Source: Bacteroidota bacterium
GTDB lineage: Bacteria > Bacteroidota > Ignavibacteria > SZUA-365
Reading direction: 5' to 3'
DNA length: 8,381 nt
Assembly (NCBI GenBank): GCA_018224415.1
Contig: JAGTUZ010000159.1
Span: forward strand, 1-8,381
Shown here piece by piece: positions 1 to 5,891 of the stretch (position 1 is the first letter of the stretch; each line of letters opens with the position of its first letter). The position numbers and the translations under genes are program-made. Below the pieces are notes generated by a model, which was not told where the DNA came from, did no database searches, and was given only the letters and a program-made list of their open reading frames with translations.

Positions 1-689
1 GCGTGAATCGCACGCTGCCGCTGGGCGAGCGCTATGATCCCGCGAAGGCCATCGTCAATGATGCCGAGCTGATCGTGACGAACGGAAACCGTACGTTTGT
101 GATGGAACGGGCGCAGGGCTTCTATCCCTATGACTTCGATTTCAATTACGGCGCGGTGACGGAGCGTGGGAGTGATGACTACTATTCTCTGACCGTCCGT
201 CAGGGAGGAAAGACGGCTGCCGCGAGCCTTGCGTTGCGATCCGCCGTCCTCCGTTTCGATTCGATATGGTTTGAAACGGTAAACAATCACGGCTGGAATG
301 AGACTGTCCTACACTACCGGATTCCCGCCCCGGGAAAAGAGACCGATGTCGAGCTTCTCATGGAGTTTTGGGATCCGATGTCTTCGACATGGTGGGAATG
401 GGGAACGACCTTGCTTCCCGCCTCCGCGAATCGGCCGGATGGTATGCTGCAAGGATCCTTCTTCGGTCTCTGGATGAGCAGGGAGGGGGGCAGCAAGACC
501 CGCTACCGCTTCACCCTCACCGCCCGCAACCGTGCCTACACAGATTATTTCAACTCCCGCTGGGACTGGAACACCGGCGACTCCCCCTTCGATCCGCCGC
601 AGAAGAACCCGCTCTTCAACGTCACCGGCGACGGCATCGGCTTCTTCTGGTACGAGATCGTAGGAGAACCCGTGGAAATTGTGTATTAA
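1..689 (+). CDS. DUF4249-like envelope protein, C-terminal part (5' end cut by window edge)
   Basis: The reading frame is open at the left edge, so only the last ~228 residues are seen and any signal peptide or lipobox lies outside the window. The visible part resembles the DUF4249 family of Bacteroidota outer-membrane lipoproteins, often found near TonB-dependent receptors. The similar points are a segment giving 'VNDAELIVTNGN', a 'YYSLTVRQGGKTAAAS' strand pair about 55 residues in, a 'VLRFDSIWF' strand, and a C-terminus with 'SPFDPPQKNPLFNVTGDGIGFFWYE', which matches the usual closing pattern of Asn-Pro-Phe-like and Gly-Ile-Gly-Phe blocks. The protein is rich in aromatic residues and alternating beta patterns, as expected for a secreted beta-sandwich. 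The family assignment is by motif memory and is moderate; function within the family is poorly known. The stop codon sits 7 bp before the rsmI ATG, so the two genes may be co-transcribed although unrelated in role. Confidence 0.6.
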   Translation, partial: VNRTLPLGERYDPAKAIVNDAELIVTNGNRTFVMERAQGFYPYDFDFNYGAVTERGSDDYYSLTVRQGGKTAAASLALRSAVLRFDSIWFETVNNHGWNETVLHYRIPAPGKETDVELLMEFWDPMSSTWWEWGTTLLPASANRPDGMLQGSFFGLWMSREGGSKTRYRFTLTARNRAYTDYFNSRWDWNTGDSPFDPPQKNPLFNVTGDGIGFFWYEIVGEPVEIVY

Positions 690-696
690 TGCCGGC

Positions 697-1437
697 ATGA
701 GCGACGAACGACCCGAACCCCGCGGCGGCACGCTGTATGTCGTGTCCACTCCCATCGGCAACATGGAGGATATCACCCTCCGCGCCCTGCGCATCCTGCG
801 TGAGGTGGACCTGATCGCCGCCGAGGACACGCGCACGACGGGCAACCTGCTGCGCCATCACGGCATCGCGACGCAGACGATCAGCTATTATTCCCACAAC
901 GAACGGCAGCGCATTCCCATGCTGCTCGAGCGGCTGGCGGCGGGACAGTCCCTGGCCGTGGTCTCCGACGCCGGCACGCCGGGCGTCTCCGATCCCGCGG
1001 CGCTGCTCATCGCCGCAGCCATCGAGGGGGGCCGCGAGGTCATTCCCATCCCGGGTGCCTCGGCGGCGCTGGCCGCGCTGGTGGCGAGCGGACTGCAGAT
1101 GGACCGCTTCCGCTTCGAGGGCTTCCTCCCGATCAAGAAACGCCGGCAGACGCGTATTGCAGAACTCGCACAGGAGACGCGCACCATCATTCTCTACGAG
1201 TCCGTGCACCGCCTGATGAAGACGCTGCGCGAACTGCAGGCCGCGCTGGGCGAACGCCGTGTGTCCGTCTCCCGCGAGATCACCAAGAAATTCGAGGAAA
1301 CCGTCCGCGGCAGCTTTGCCGACGTCATCGAGCACTTCGAGGCACATGCGCCAAAGGGGGAATTCGTCATCGTGGTGGAAGGGAATGAGAAACGGGGAGC
1401 AACCGGAGAGTCGGATGCGGAACAGCCTGCGGATTGA
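697..1437 (+). CDS. rsmI: 16S rRNA (cytidine(1402)-2'-O)-methyltransferase RsmI
   Basis: RsmI uses S-adenosylmethionine to methylate the 2'-O of C1402 in the 30S decoding centre. The family signatures are clear: 'STPIGNMEDIT' at residues 17-27, 'AEDTRTTGNLL' at about 46-56, 'VSDAGTPGVSDP' at 89-100 (the SAM-site loop of tetrapyrrole-methylase-fold enzymes), 'PIPGASAALAAL' near 117-128, and 'ILYESVHRL' at about 165-173. At 246 aa it lacks the C-terminal extension of the E. coli enzyme (about 286 aa); compact forms are common elsewhere. The chosen start is ATG 697, which places the first beta strand about 12 residues in. An in-frame TTG at 679 would overlap the upstream stop codon and add six residues. 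No good Shine-Dalgarno sequence lies just upstream of either start. No clear terminator follows. Confidence 0.96.
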   Translation: MSDERPEPRGGTLYVVSTPIGNMEDITLRALRILREVDLIAAEDTRTTGNLLRHHGIATQTISYYSHNERQRIPMLLERLAAGQSLAVVSDAGTPGVSDPAALLIAAAIEGGREVIPIPGASAALAALVASGLQMDRFRFEGFLPIKKRRQTRIAELAQETRTIILYESVHRLMKTLRELQAALGERRVSVSREITKKFEETVRGSFADVIEHFEAHAPKGEFVIVVEGNEKRGATGESDAEQPAD

Positions 1438-1445
1438 ATTTCTCT

Positions 1446-1483
1446 CGTCCTTGGCGTGAATGAACGTCCTCGGAGTGAATGAA
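1446..1483 (+). repeat. 19-bp tandem direct repeat, two copies
   Basis: Two head-to-tail 19-bp units lie just after the rsmI stop: CGTCCTTGGCGTGAATGAA (1446-1464) and CGTCCTCGGAGTGAATGAA (1465-1483). They match at 17 of 19 positions. The second unit ends two bases before the TTTG element of the predicted promoter, so the pair would sit just upstream of it, where an activator could bind. Function is not shown; a chance local duplication is the alternative. Confidence 0.7.
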
Positions 1484-1485
1484 AA

Positions 1486-1516
1486 TTTGCGTGTTGACAA
1501 AAGTTTAATAGATTTG
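1486..1516 (+). promoter_or_regulatory. Predicted Bacteroidota-type promoter for the 1561 gene
   Basis: TTTG at 1486-1489 and TAGATTTG at 1509-1516 are separated by 19 bases. This matches the known Bacteroides primary sigma pattern (TTTG, 19-21 bases, TAnnTTTG). Transcription would begin near 1522, leaving a leader of about 40 bases before ATG 1561. A classical TTGACA at 1494-1499 lies between the two elements but has no convincing -10 box at 16-18 bases. The local sequence is clearly more AT-rich than the flanking genes, which supports a regulatory role. Confidence 0.5.
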
Positions 1517-1560
1517 AGTTTTCTATCCGTTTGTGCCGTAATCATTATTATCCCCATTCC

Positions 1561-2244
1561 ATGCCATCAAGCATCCAGTTCCTCCGTGATCCGCGGTACA
1601 CCGATACCGTCATCATGTTCATTCTTGCACCAGCAGGAGTGAATTACAGCATACCCGAGCTCGGGAAGAACCTGTTCGGCAACGAGCGATGGGATCAAGA
1701 ACATTTGATTATCGACGGACTTTCGCCGAAACCGGTATTTCGCTATACCGATATCAGTCTGCACTGGACGGACTTCCTCGATCTGGCTTTCCGGCATATT
1801 GACCACGCGCTGTTCTATGTTCCGCACAAGGACACCTTCAAGGAAATCCGCAAGGAAAGCCTTCTCCCGCAGAACCCTGACCTCTACTCTTTCTCCTTTT
1901 TCCGCTTCAGCTGCGAGGCCCGGAAAGGGCTGGTTCTGCCGCCGCAACAGGAAGAACCCGTACTGCGTCCCATCATCCCTTCAGCTCCAAAAGCAAAACC
2001 CGCCAGACCTGCGGCAACAGTACCTGCTGTGGCCACCCGACAGTCCGTTTCCCCAGACAGTCGTGCCGCACTTGGGATTGATTCCACCACCAGTGGAAAT
2101 GGCGAGGAGGCTCTTGTCGATGCGAACCTGGTTTCCATCGACGCGGAAAAACTCGCACAGTTGTTCGATCGGCTTGGCACACTCTATGACGATGGCATCA
2201 AGGAACTCCGCTCGATCCGCTCCCTTCTCAATCATCGCTCCTGA
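1561..2244 (+). CDS. Hypothetical cytoplasmic protein with Pro/Ala-rich linker and C-terminal helix
   Basis: I do not recognise this 227-aa protein. It has no signal peptide or membrane segment, so it is probably cytoplasmic. Three parts can be seen. Residues 1 to about 125 look globular, rich in aromatic residues and histidine, with segments such as 'FLRDPRYTDTVIMFILAPAG' and 'SLHWTDFLDLAFRHIDHALF'. Residues about 127-172 form a low-complexity linker rich in proline, alanine and glutamine. Residues about 191-227 form an amphipathic helix ('DAEKLAQLFDRLGTLYDDG', followed by basic residues), a possible oligomerisation or docking coil. ATG 1561 is preferred over an in-frame TTG at 1531, because it leaves a normal leader behind the predicted promoter and the extra residues (CRNHYYPHS) look unstructured. 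No Shine-Dalgarno sequence is present. Gaps of 123 and 243 bp on either side suggest it is transcribed alone. Confidence 0.75.
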   Translation: MPSSIQFLRDPRYTDTVIMFILAPAGVNYSIPELGKNLFGNERWDQEHLIIDGLSPKPVFRYTDISLHWTDFLDLAFRHIDHALFYVPHKDTFKEIRKESLLPQNPDLYSFSFFRFSCEARKGLVLPPQQEEPVLRPIIPSAPKAKPARPAATVPAVATRQSVSPDSRAALGIDSTTSGNGEEALVDANLVSIDAEKLAQLFDRLGTLYDDGIKELRSIRSLLNHRS

Positions 2245-2378
2245 CCGGCTTCGCGTCCGGCCCGACCACCCGCGCGACGGATCACGCCGGTTGCGCGCTA
2301 TATCACGCCCGCCGCACGCGTACCCGACCGCTGAGTTCACGTCGGTGCCACCACACGGGGACCCTCCGCTGACCGATC

Positions 2379-2411
2379 TTGATATTCCACGGATTTTGAT
2401 CTTCCACCGAT
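2379..2411 (+). repeat. Imperfect 17-bp-period direct repeat upstream of the OmpA-module operon
   Basis: TTGATATTCCACGGAT (2379-2394) and TTGATCTTCCACCGAT (2396-2411) match at 14 of 16 positions and are spaced about one and a half helical turns apart. They lie 30-60 bases upstream of the predicted -10 box at 2441. GACCGAT (2371-2377), just before them, is the exact reverse complement of ATCGGTC (2428-2434). This arrangement could be an operator region, but no known regulator site is recognised. Confidence 0.5.
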
Positions 2412-2440
2412 CGAACTTTTCTCCCGTATCGGTCTTTCAT

Positions 2441-2448
2441 TATATTAT
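2441..2448 (+). promoter_or_regulatory. Possible -10 promoter element for the OmpA-module operon
   Basis: TATATTAT lies 47 bases before the start codon and is the only AT-rich box in an otherwise GC-rich leader. A start site near 2454 would give a leader of about 34 bases that includes the strong ribosome binding site. No good -35 match is visible at the usual spacing (bases 2418-2423 are TTTCTC), so the call is tentative. Confidence 0.35.
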
Positions 2449-2476
2449 GGCGATTTCACTCCACTCCATTTCCATT

Positions 2477-2484
2477 GAGGAGGA
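2477..2484 (+). promoter_or_regulatory. Strong Shine-Dalgarno site for the 2488 gene
   Basis: GAGGAGGA contains a full AGGAGG (2478-2483) four bases before ATG 2488. It is the only near-perfect Shine-Dalgarno sequence in the window; most other starts here have weak or no match. It fixes the start codon and suggests strong translation of this envelope protein. Confidence 0.75.
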
Positions 2485-2487
2485 TTC

Positions 2488-3591
2488 ATGCTCCACATCA
2501 AGCACCTACCGGTTGTGCTAAGGCGGGTCTGTTTTGCAGCGGTACTGCTGCTCGTGGCTGGACCGGCCTGGGGACAGGCGGGCAAACAGCTCATCATCAA
2601 CCATTTCGTTTCCGATCCTGAAATGATCGAAGGGCATCTCGTCATCAGTGACGTGGAAGGAAAAGGCGGCACGGTCAACATTGCCATCTTCGACGAACAG
2701 GGGAATCTTGCAGGCAAGGCATCCGAAACCATCCCCTCCGGTGGAAAACTCAATGTCAACGCCGGGAAATGGGTGCTTGACAAGAAGATGGTTGGCACCA
2801 TGCGCATCACCTCGACGGCGAATGTGGCCGGACAGTACTGGCAATTCTACAAGAATCCCGACCTCGGATGGAAAAACATCGCCGTGCCGGCAGCCGTGGG
2901 TCCGGGCGCGACCAAGCTGGTCTGTCAGCATTTCGTGGCCGACCCGGCAATCGAAAGTTATATCGTCGTCGCAGACGCGGAAGGCACGGCTCCGACTGTG
3001 TACGTGGAATTTTACAGCGACCAGGGTGAACTCGCCGGACAGACCAAAATCGACATCCCGAAATTCGGAAAGTTTTCGATCCAGCCACTCGCGCTTGTAG
3101 GCAACAAAAAAATGACCGGCGTCGCCTTCATTCAGACCGAGGGCGGAAAGATCACCGGCGAATACTGGCAGGTCTCGGAACGCGAGAAGTACCAGGTCGC
3201 ACACGCCATGCCCGGCGGCGCGCCGCTTGCCGAGGTGATCGAAGACGATCCCATCGTTCGCGTGCAGGTGCAATTCGATTTCGACAGTGATAAAATACAG
3301 AAGCGTTCCTTCGCCGATCTTATGGAAGTGGCCAAGGCGATGAACGGCGAAAAAAACAAGGGAAAGAAGTACGAAATCGGTGGACACACCGATAACGTCG
3401 GCAAGGACGAGTACAATCAGAAGCTCTCCGAGCGCCGTGCCAATTCCGTGAAAAACTTCCTGGTGAAACAAGGCAAGGTCGACAACAACCGTCTGACTGC
3501 GATCGGTTACGGTCCCCGGAATCCGATCGTTGCCAACGACACGCCGGCAAACCGCGCGGTCAACCGCCGCGTCGAATTCAAGAAACTCTGA
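2488..3591 (+). CDS. Secreted two-module protein with C-terminal OmpA peptidoglycan-binding domain
   Basis: The 367-aa protein starts with a basic, hydrophobic signal peptide and a likely cleavage after Gly29 (AWG|QAG). Two related beta-rich modules follow, at about 33-140 and 142-247. Each begins with a '(N/Q)HFV(S/A)DP' motif and ends in a '(Q/E)YWQ' motif, with a 'D.EG' turn, a 'D..G.LAG'-type hairpin and a 'GK' strand between. I cannot assign the module to a named family. After a short acidic linker, residues about 258-367 form an OmpA-like domain with 'VQFDFDSDKI', 'GGHTDNVGKDEYNQKLSERRA' split across 299-318, and 'GYGPRNP'. Asp302 and Arg317 are 15 residues apart, the spacing of the diaminopimelate-binding Asp and Arg in OmpA. 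The domain should therefore anchor the protein to peptidoglycan in the periplasm. The mature protein has one cysteine, Cys146. No transmembrane beta barrel is evident. The next gene, 18 bp away, is a paralogue of the modules. Confidence 0.9.
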   Translation: MLHIKHLPVVLRRVCFAAVLLLVAGPAWGQAGKQLIINHFVSDPEMIEGHLVISDVEGKGGTVNIAIFDEQGNLAGKASETIPSGGKLNVNAGKWVLDKKMVGTMRITSTANVAGQYWQFYKNPDLGWKNIAVPAAVGPGATKLVCQHFVADPAIESYIVVADAEGTAPTVYVEFYSDQGELAGQTKIDIPKFGKFSIQPLALVGNKKMTGVAFIQTEGGKITGEYWQVSEREKYQVAHAMPGGAPLAEVIEDDPIVRVQVQFDFDSDKIQKRSFADLMEVAKAMNGEKNKGKKYEIGGHTDNVGKDEYNQKLSERRANSVKNFLVKQGKVDNNRLTAIGYGPRNPIVANDTPANRAVNRRVEFKKL

Positions 3592-3609
3592 GAAGTCACA
3601 GGAACCATC

Positions 3610-4320
3610 ATGAATCCAACGAAATCGCTTCTGCTCGTTGCGCTGCTTCTGCTCGTCGCCTCGCGCGTGTCGGCACAGGGCGCGGATCGATATATCGTCA
3701 ACCACTTCGTGAACGATCCCGCGGTGATCGACGCACATCTCGTCATCACCGACGTCGAGGGCAACGGTCCTATCGTCACGATGAAATTCCACGACAATGA
3801 CGGCAAACTGATCGGCGAAGGAAAGGAACTGCTGCAGCCCTTCGGGAAACTCAATCTCGACCCGGGCAAATATGTCAGCAAGGTGGCCAATGGCACGATC
3901 CATATCGCATCGCAGGGTGGTAACATCGTCGCGGAGTACTGGCAATTCTACAAAAACGCATCCGAGTCATGGAAGAACACCACCACGGTCGGACAGGATG
4001 CCGCAGGGTACACCAAGTTGGTCTGTCCGCATTTCGTAAGCGATCCCGATGTCGAGGTCTATCTTGTGCTGGCAAATCCCGACGGCAAGGACGCTATCGT
4101 CAACGTGGTGTTCCACGATGACAATGGCCGCGAGGTGGGCAAGGCGCGCGAAATGGTGAAGGCCAACGGCAAGATCGCCCTACAGCCATGGGGCATCGTC
4201 AAGACCAAGGCCAACGGAGTGGCGTTCATTTCCGCCCAGGGCGGCAAGATCACCGCCGATTACTGGCAGGCCGAAAAAGCCAAATCCTACCAGATCGCCA
4301 TCCCTGTCGCGGGGATCTGA
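3610..4320 (+). CDS. Secreted two-module protein, paralogue of the upstream OmpA-domain protein
   Basis: This 236-aa protein has a clear signal peptide with likely cleavage after Ala22 (VSA|QGA). It consists of two copies of the module seen in the upstream gene, at about 27-130 and 135-232. Landmarks are 'NHFVNDP' and 'AEYWQFYKN' in the first copy, and 'PHFVSDP' and 'ADYWQ' in the second. It stops where the upstream protein continues into its OmpA domain, so it has no wall anchor of its own. Its single mature cysteine, Cys139 in 'KLVCPHF', is equivalent to Cys146 of the neighbour. DNA similarity between the genes is still visible: a 19-base identity occurs at 2834-2852 and 3935-3953. They therefore probably arose by tandem duplication. 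A weak AGGA at 3600-3603 precedes the ATG, and the 18-bp gap suggests one operon. The molecular role is unknown; binding to the neighbour or to an extracellular ligand is possible. Confidence 0.88.
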   Translation: MNPTKSLLLVALLLLVASRVSAQGADRYIVNHFVNDPAVIDAHLVITDVEGNGPIVTMKFHDNDGKLIGEGKELLQPFGKLNLDPGKYVSKVANGTIHIASQGGNIVAEYWQFYKNASESWKNTTTVGQDAAGYTKLVCPHFVSDPDVEVYLVLANPDGKDAIVNVVFHDDNGREVGKAREMVKANGKIALQPWGIVKTKANGVAFISAQGGKITADYWQAEKAKSYQIAIPVAGI

Positions 4321-4357
4321 TCTGACTATCACAACCACGGACCTCCTCTCCATCGGT

Positions 4358-5821
4358 GTGCTGGCTGCGGCGATTCTTGTACTGCTTGGTGCAAGCGAGT
4401 TCGCCCGGCGCCGCTTTGGCTGGCCTGACGAGGTCACACGCAAGACCGTGCACATCGTCACGGGCGTGCTGATTTTCCTCGCACCACCATTCTTTCCGCG
4501 ATCGGGAGTTGTTGTGCTCATCGCGGCGTTGTTCATCACGATCAACGCCGCGGCATATTCCCGCGGCTGGCTCAGCGCCGTGCATCACACAAACCGGCGT
4601 TCCTTCGGAACGGTGTACTATCCTCTTGCCTTGCTGCTTCTCGCCATCCCGTTCTGGGACAATTACCCGGATCTCGTCGTGGCATCGATACTCGTCATGG
4701 CCATCGGGGACGGCGCGGCAGGGATCGTCGGTGAAAACATACAGCATCCCCGGCTCTACCGTGTCACCACCGACACGAAAAGTCTGCAGGGTTCCGCCGC
4801 CATGGCCGTGGGCAGTGTCGCCGCTTTGCTGCTTGCTCTAATCGTCTATGATAACCACGGACTCGGTTTCGCCGCCGCCTGGGAGTCTCATCCCCTGGCC
4901 ACCGCAAGTGCTCTGCTTGCCGTGGCGCTGTTTGCCACCGGATGGGAAGCGGCCTCCTCGCGGGGACTCGACAATCTCACCGTCCCGCTGATGACCGGCA
5001 TCGCGCTGCATATATGCTTCGCGACGGGCAGCGAAACCGATGTCCTGCGCTTTGCCACTGGCGCTGGGCTCGGAATGTTGATAGCGGTTGCCGCCTCCAT
5101 TACCCGGATGCTGCAGCCGTCGGGCGCCGTGGCCACGTTTCTGCTCGCAACGATTGTCTTCGGTGTGGGAGGCTGGCAGTGGACGCTTCCCATCTTCGTG
5201 TTTTTCGTACTCTCCAGTCTTCTCTCGAAATGGCGAAAGCAGCAGAAGCAACGCTTCGAGCAGCATTTCGAGAAAACCGCGACTCGCGACGCAGGACAGG
5301 TAGCGGCGAACGGTTCGATTGTCGGGGTCCTCGCCGTGCTCTGGCATTTCACCGGTGACGACCGCCTCTACCTGCTCTCGCTTGTGGCCGTGGCCGTGGT
5401 TACCGCCGACACCTGGGGAACAGAACTCGGCGTGCTTTCCCGCCGCCGGCCCCGCAGCGTACGCACCGGCCGCGAAGTTGCACCTGGAACGTCCGGCGGC
5501 GTTTCCCTTGCCGGCACTATCGGCGGCATCGCAGGCGCTGTGGTCGTTACACTGTCTGCCTTGCCCTTCGTTGTTCTCACCCTGTCGCATGTTGTTGCCA
5601 TCGTCGCGCTCGGTGCGCTCGGAAGCCTGGTCGACAGCCTCATGGGCGCGACCCTGCAGGCGCAGTACCGCTGCGCGGTCTGTGGAAAGGAAACCGAGAA
5701 AGCGCAACATTGCGAAAGCCAAGCACGTCTCCTGCGCGGAAGGCCGTGGCTGCGCAACGATGCGGTGAACCTGCTGTCGGCCGTCGGCGTGACCGCCGCT
5801 TCGATGCTGCTGCTGCTCTGA
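4358..5821 (+). CDS. Fused isoprenoid-alcohol kinase: VTE5/dolichol-kinase-like half plus DUF92 (VTE6-like) half
   Basis: This 487-aa polytopic membrane protein joins two families. Residues 1 to about 220 resemble CTP-dependent phytol kinase (VTE5), dolichol kinase and yeast DGK1: 'RKTVHIVTG' early, 'FGTVYYPLAL', 'AIGDGAAGIVGE' with Asp118, 'DTKSLQGS' at 139-146, and 'EAASSRGLDNLTVPL' with Glu197 and Asp205. Residues about 228-487 match DUF92/TMEM19, the family of plant VTE6 (phytyl-phosphate kinase): 'LQPSGAVATFLLA' at 252, 'ADTWGTELG' near 351, 'PGTSGGVSLAGT' at 376, a Cys439-Cys442-His451-Cys452 cluster, and 'NDAVN' at 467-471. By analogy it could turn an isoprenoid alcohol into its monophosphate and then its diphosphate. 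The substrate is unknown. GTG 4358 is the first usual start; it truncates the first membrane helix slightly. The frame stays open upstream, so a rare CTG at 4322, just after the previous stop, is an alternative. No Shine-Dalgarno sequence supports either. Confidence 0.85.
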   Translation: MLAAAILVLLGASEFARRRFGWPDEVTRKTVHIVTGVLIFLAPPFFPRSGVVVLIAALFITINAAAYSRGWLSAVHHTNRRSFGTVYYPLALLLLAIPFWDNYPDLVVASILVMAIGDGAAGIVGENIQHPRLYRVTTDTKSLQGSAAMAVGSVAALLLALIVYDNHGLGFAAAWESHPLATASALLAVALFATGWEAASSRGLDNLTVPLMTGIALHICFATGSETDVLRFATGAGLGMLIAVAASITRMLQPSGAVATFLLATIVFGVGGWQWTLPIFVFFVLSSLLSKWRKQQKQRFEQHFEKTATRDAGQVAANGSIVGVLAVLWHFTGDDRLYLLSLVAVAVVTADTWGTELGVLSRRRPRSVRTGREVAPGTSGGVSLAGTIGGIAGAVVVTLSALPFVVLTLSHVVAIVALGALGSLVDSLMGATLQAQYRCAVCGKETEKAQHCESQARLLRGRPWLRNDAVNLLSAVGVTAASMLLLL

Positions 5822-5840
5822 CCCCGAGCCGCGCGCGTCT

Positions 5841-5870
5841 CGCGCTTCCCCCGGTTTACGCGCTTCCCCC
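5841..5870 (+). repeat. Exact 12-bp direct repeat in the gap before the FN3 lipoprotein gene
   Basis: CGCGCTTCCCCC occurs at 5841-5852 and again at 5859-5870, an 18-bp period, in a pyrimidine-rich stretch just after the kinase gene. A weak 5-bp GC stem (5831-5835 with 5841-5845) overlaps the first copy but is followed by C residues rather than T residues. I therefore do not call a rho-independent terminator. Confidence 0.5.
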
Positions 5871-5891
5871 TTTCTCTTCTCGCCCTGGAAA

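Noticed and set aside
1494..1526. A sigma70-type promoter using TTGACA at 1494
   Set aside because: The best -10-like box (TTCTAT, 1521-1526) is 21 bases away, outside the normal spacing. The TTTG/TAnnTTTG pair at 1486-1516 fits better.
622..1557. A 311-codon open frame on the minus strand opposite rsmI
   Set aside because: rsmI is certain on the plus strand. The antisense product has low-complexity Arg/His/Gly composition and no family signature.
2245..2265. Possible terminator hairpin after the hypothetical gene
   Set aside because: Only a 4-bp CCGG stem with one outer mismatch can form, and there is no T run after it.
1799..2521. A 240-codon plus-strand frame overlapping the hypothetical gene and the following gap
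   Set aside because: It is out of frame with the better candidate at 1561, is Ser/Arg/Pro-rich without structure, and runs into the start of the OmpA-module gene.
2518..3945. A 475-codon open frame on the minus strand across both module genes
   Set aside because: It is antisense to two well-supported genes with signal peptides, an intact OmpA domain and clear paralogy. It is histidine/aspartate/arginine-rich with no recognisable domain, and its openness follows from the codon bias of the two similar genes on the other strand.
4838..5722. A 294-codon open frame on the minus strand opposite the kinase fusion
   Set aside because: The plus-strand protein has conserved membrane-enzyme motifs throughout. 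The antisense product is a hydrophilic Gly/Arg/His-rich translation typical of a shadow frame.
5831..5870. Possible rho-independent terminator after the kinase gene
   Set aside because: The stem is only five base pairs and is followed by a C tract rather than a T tract.
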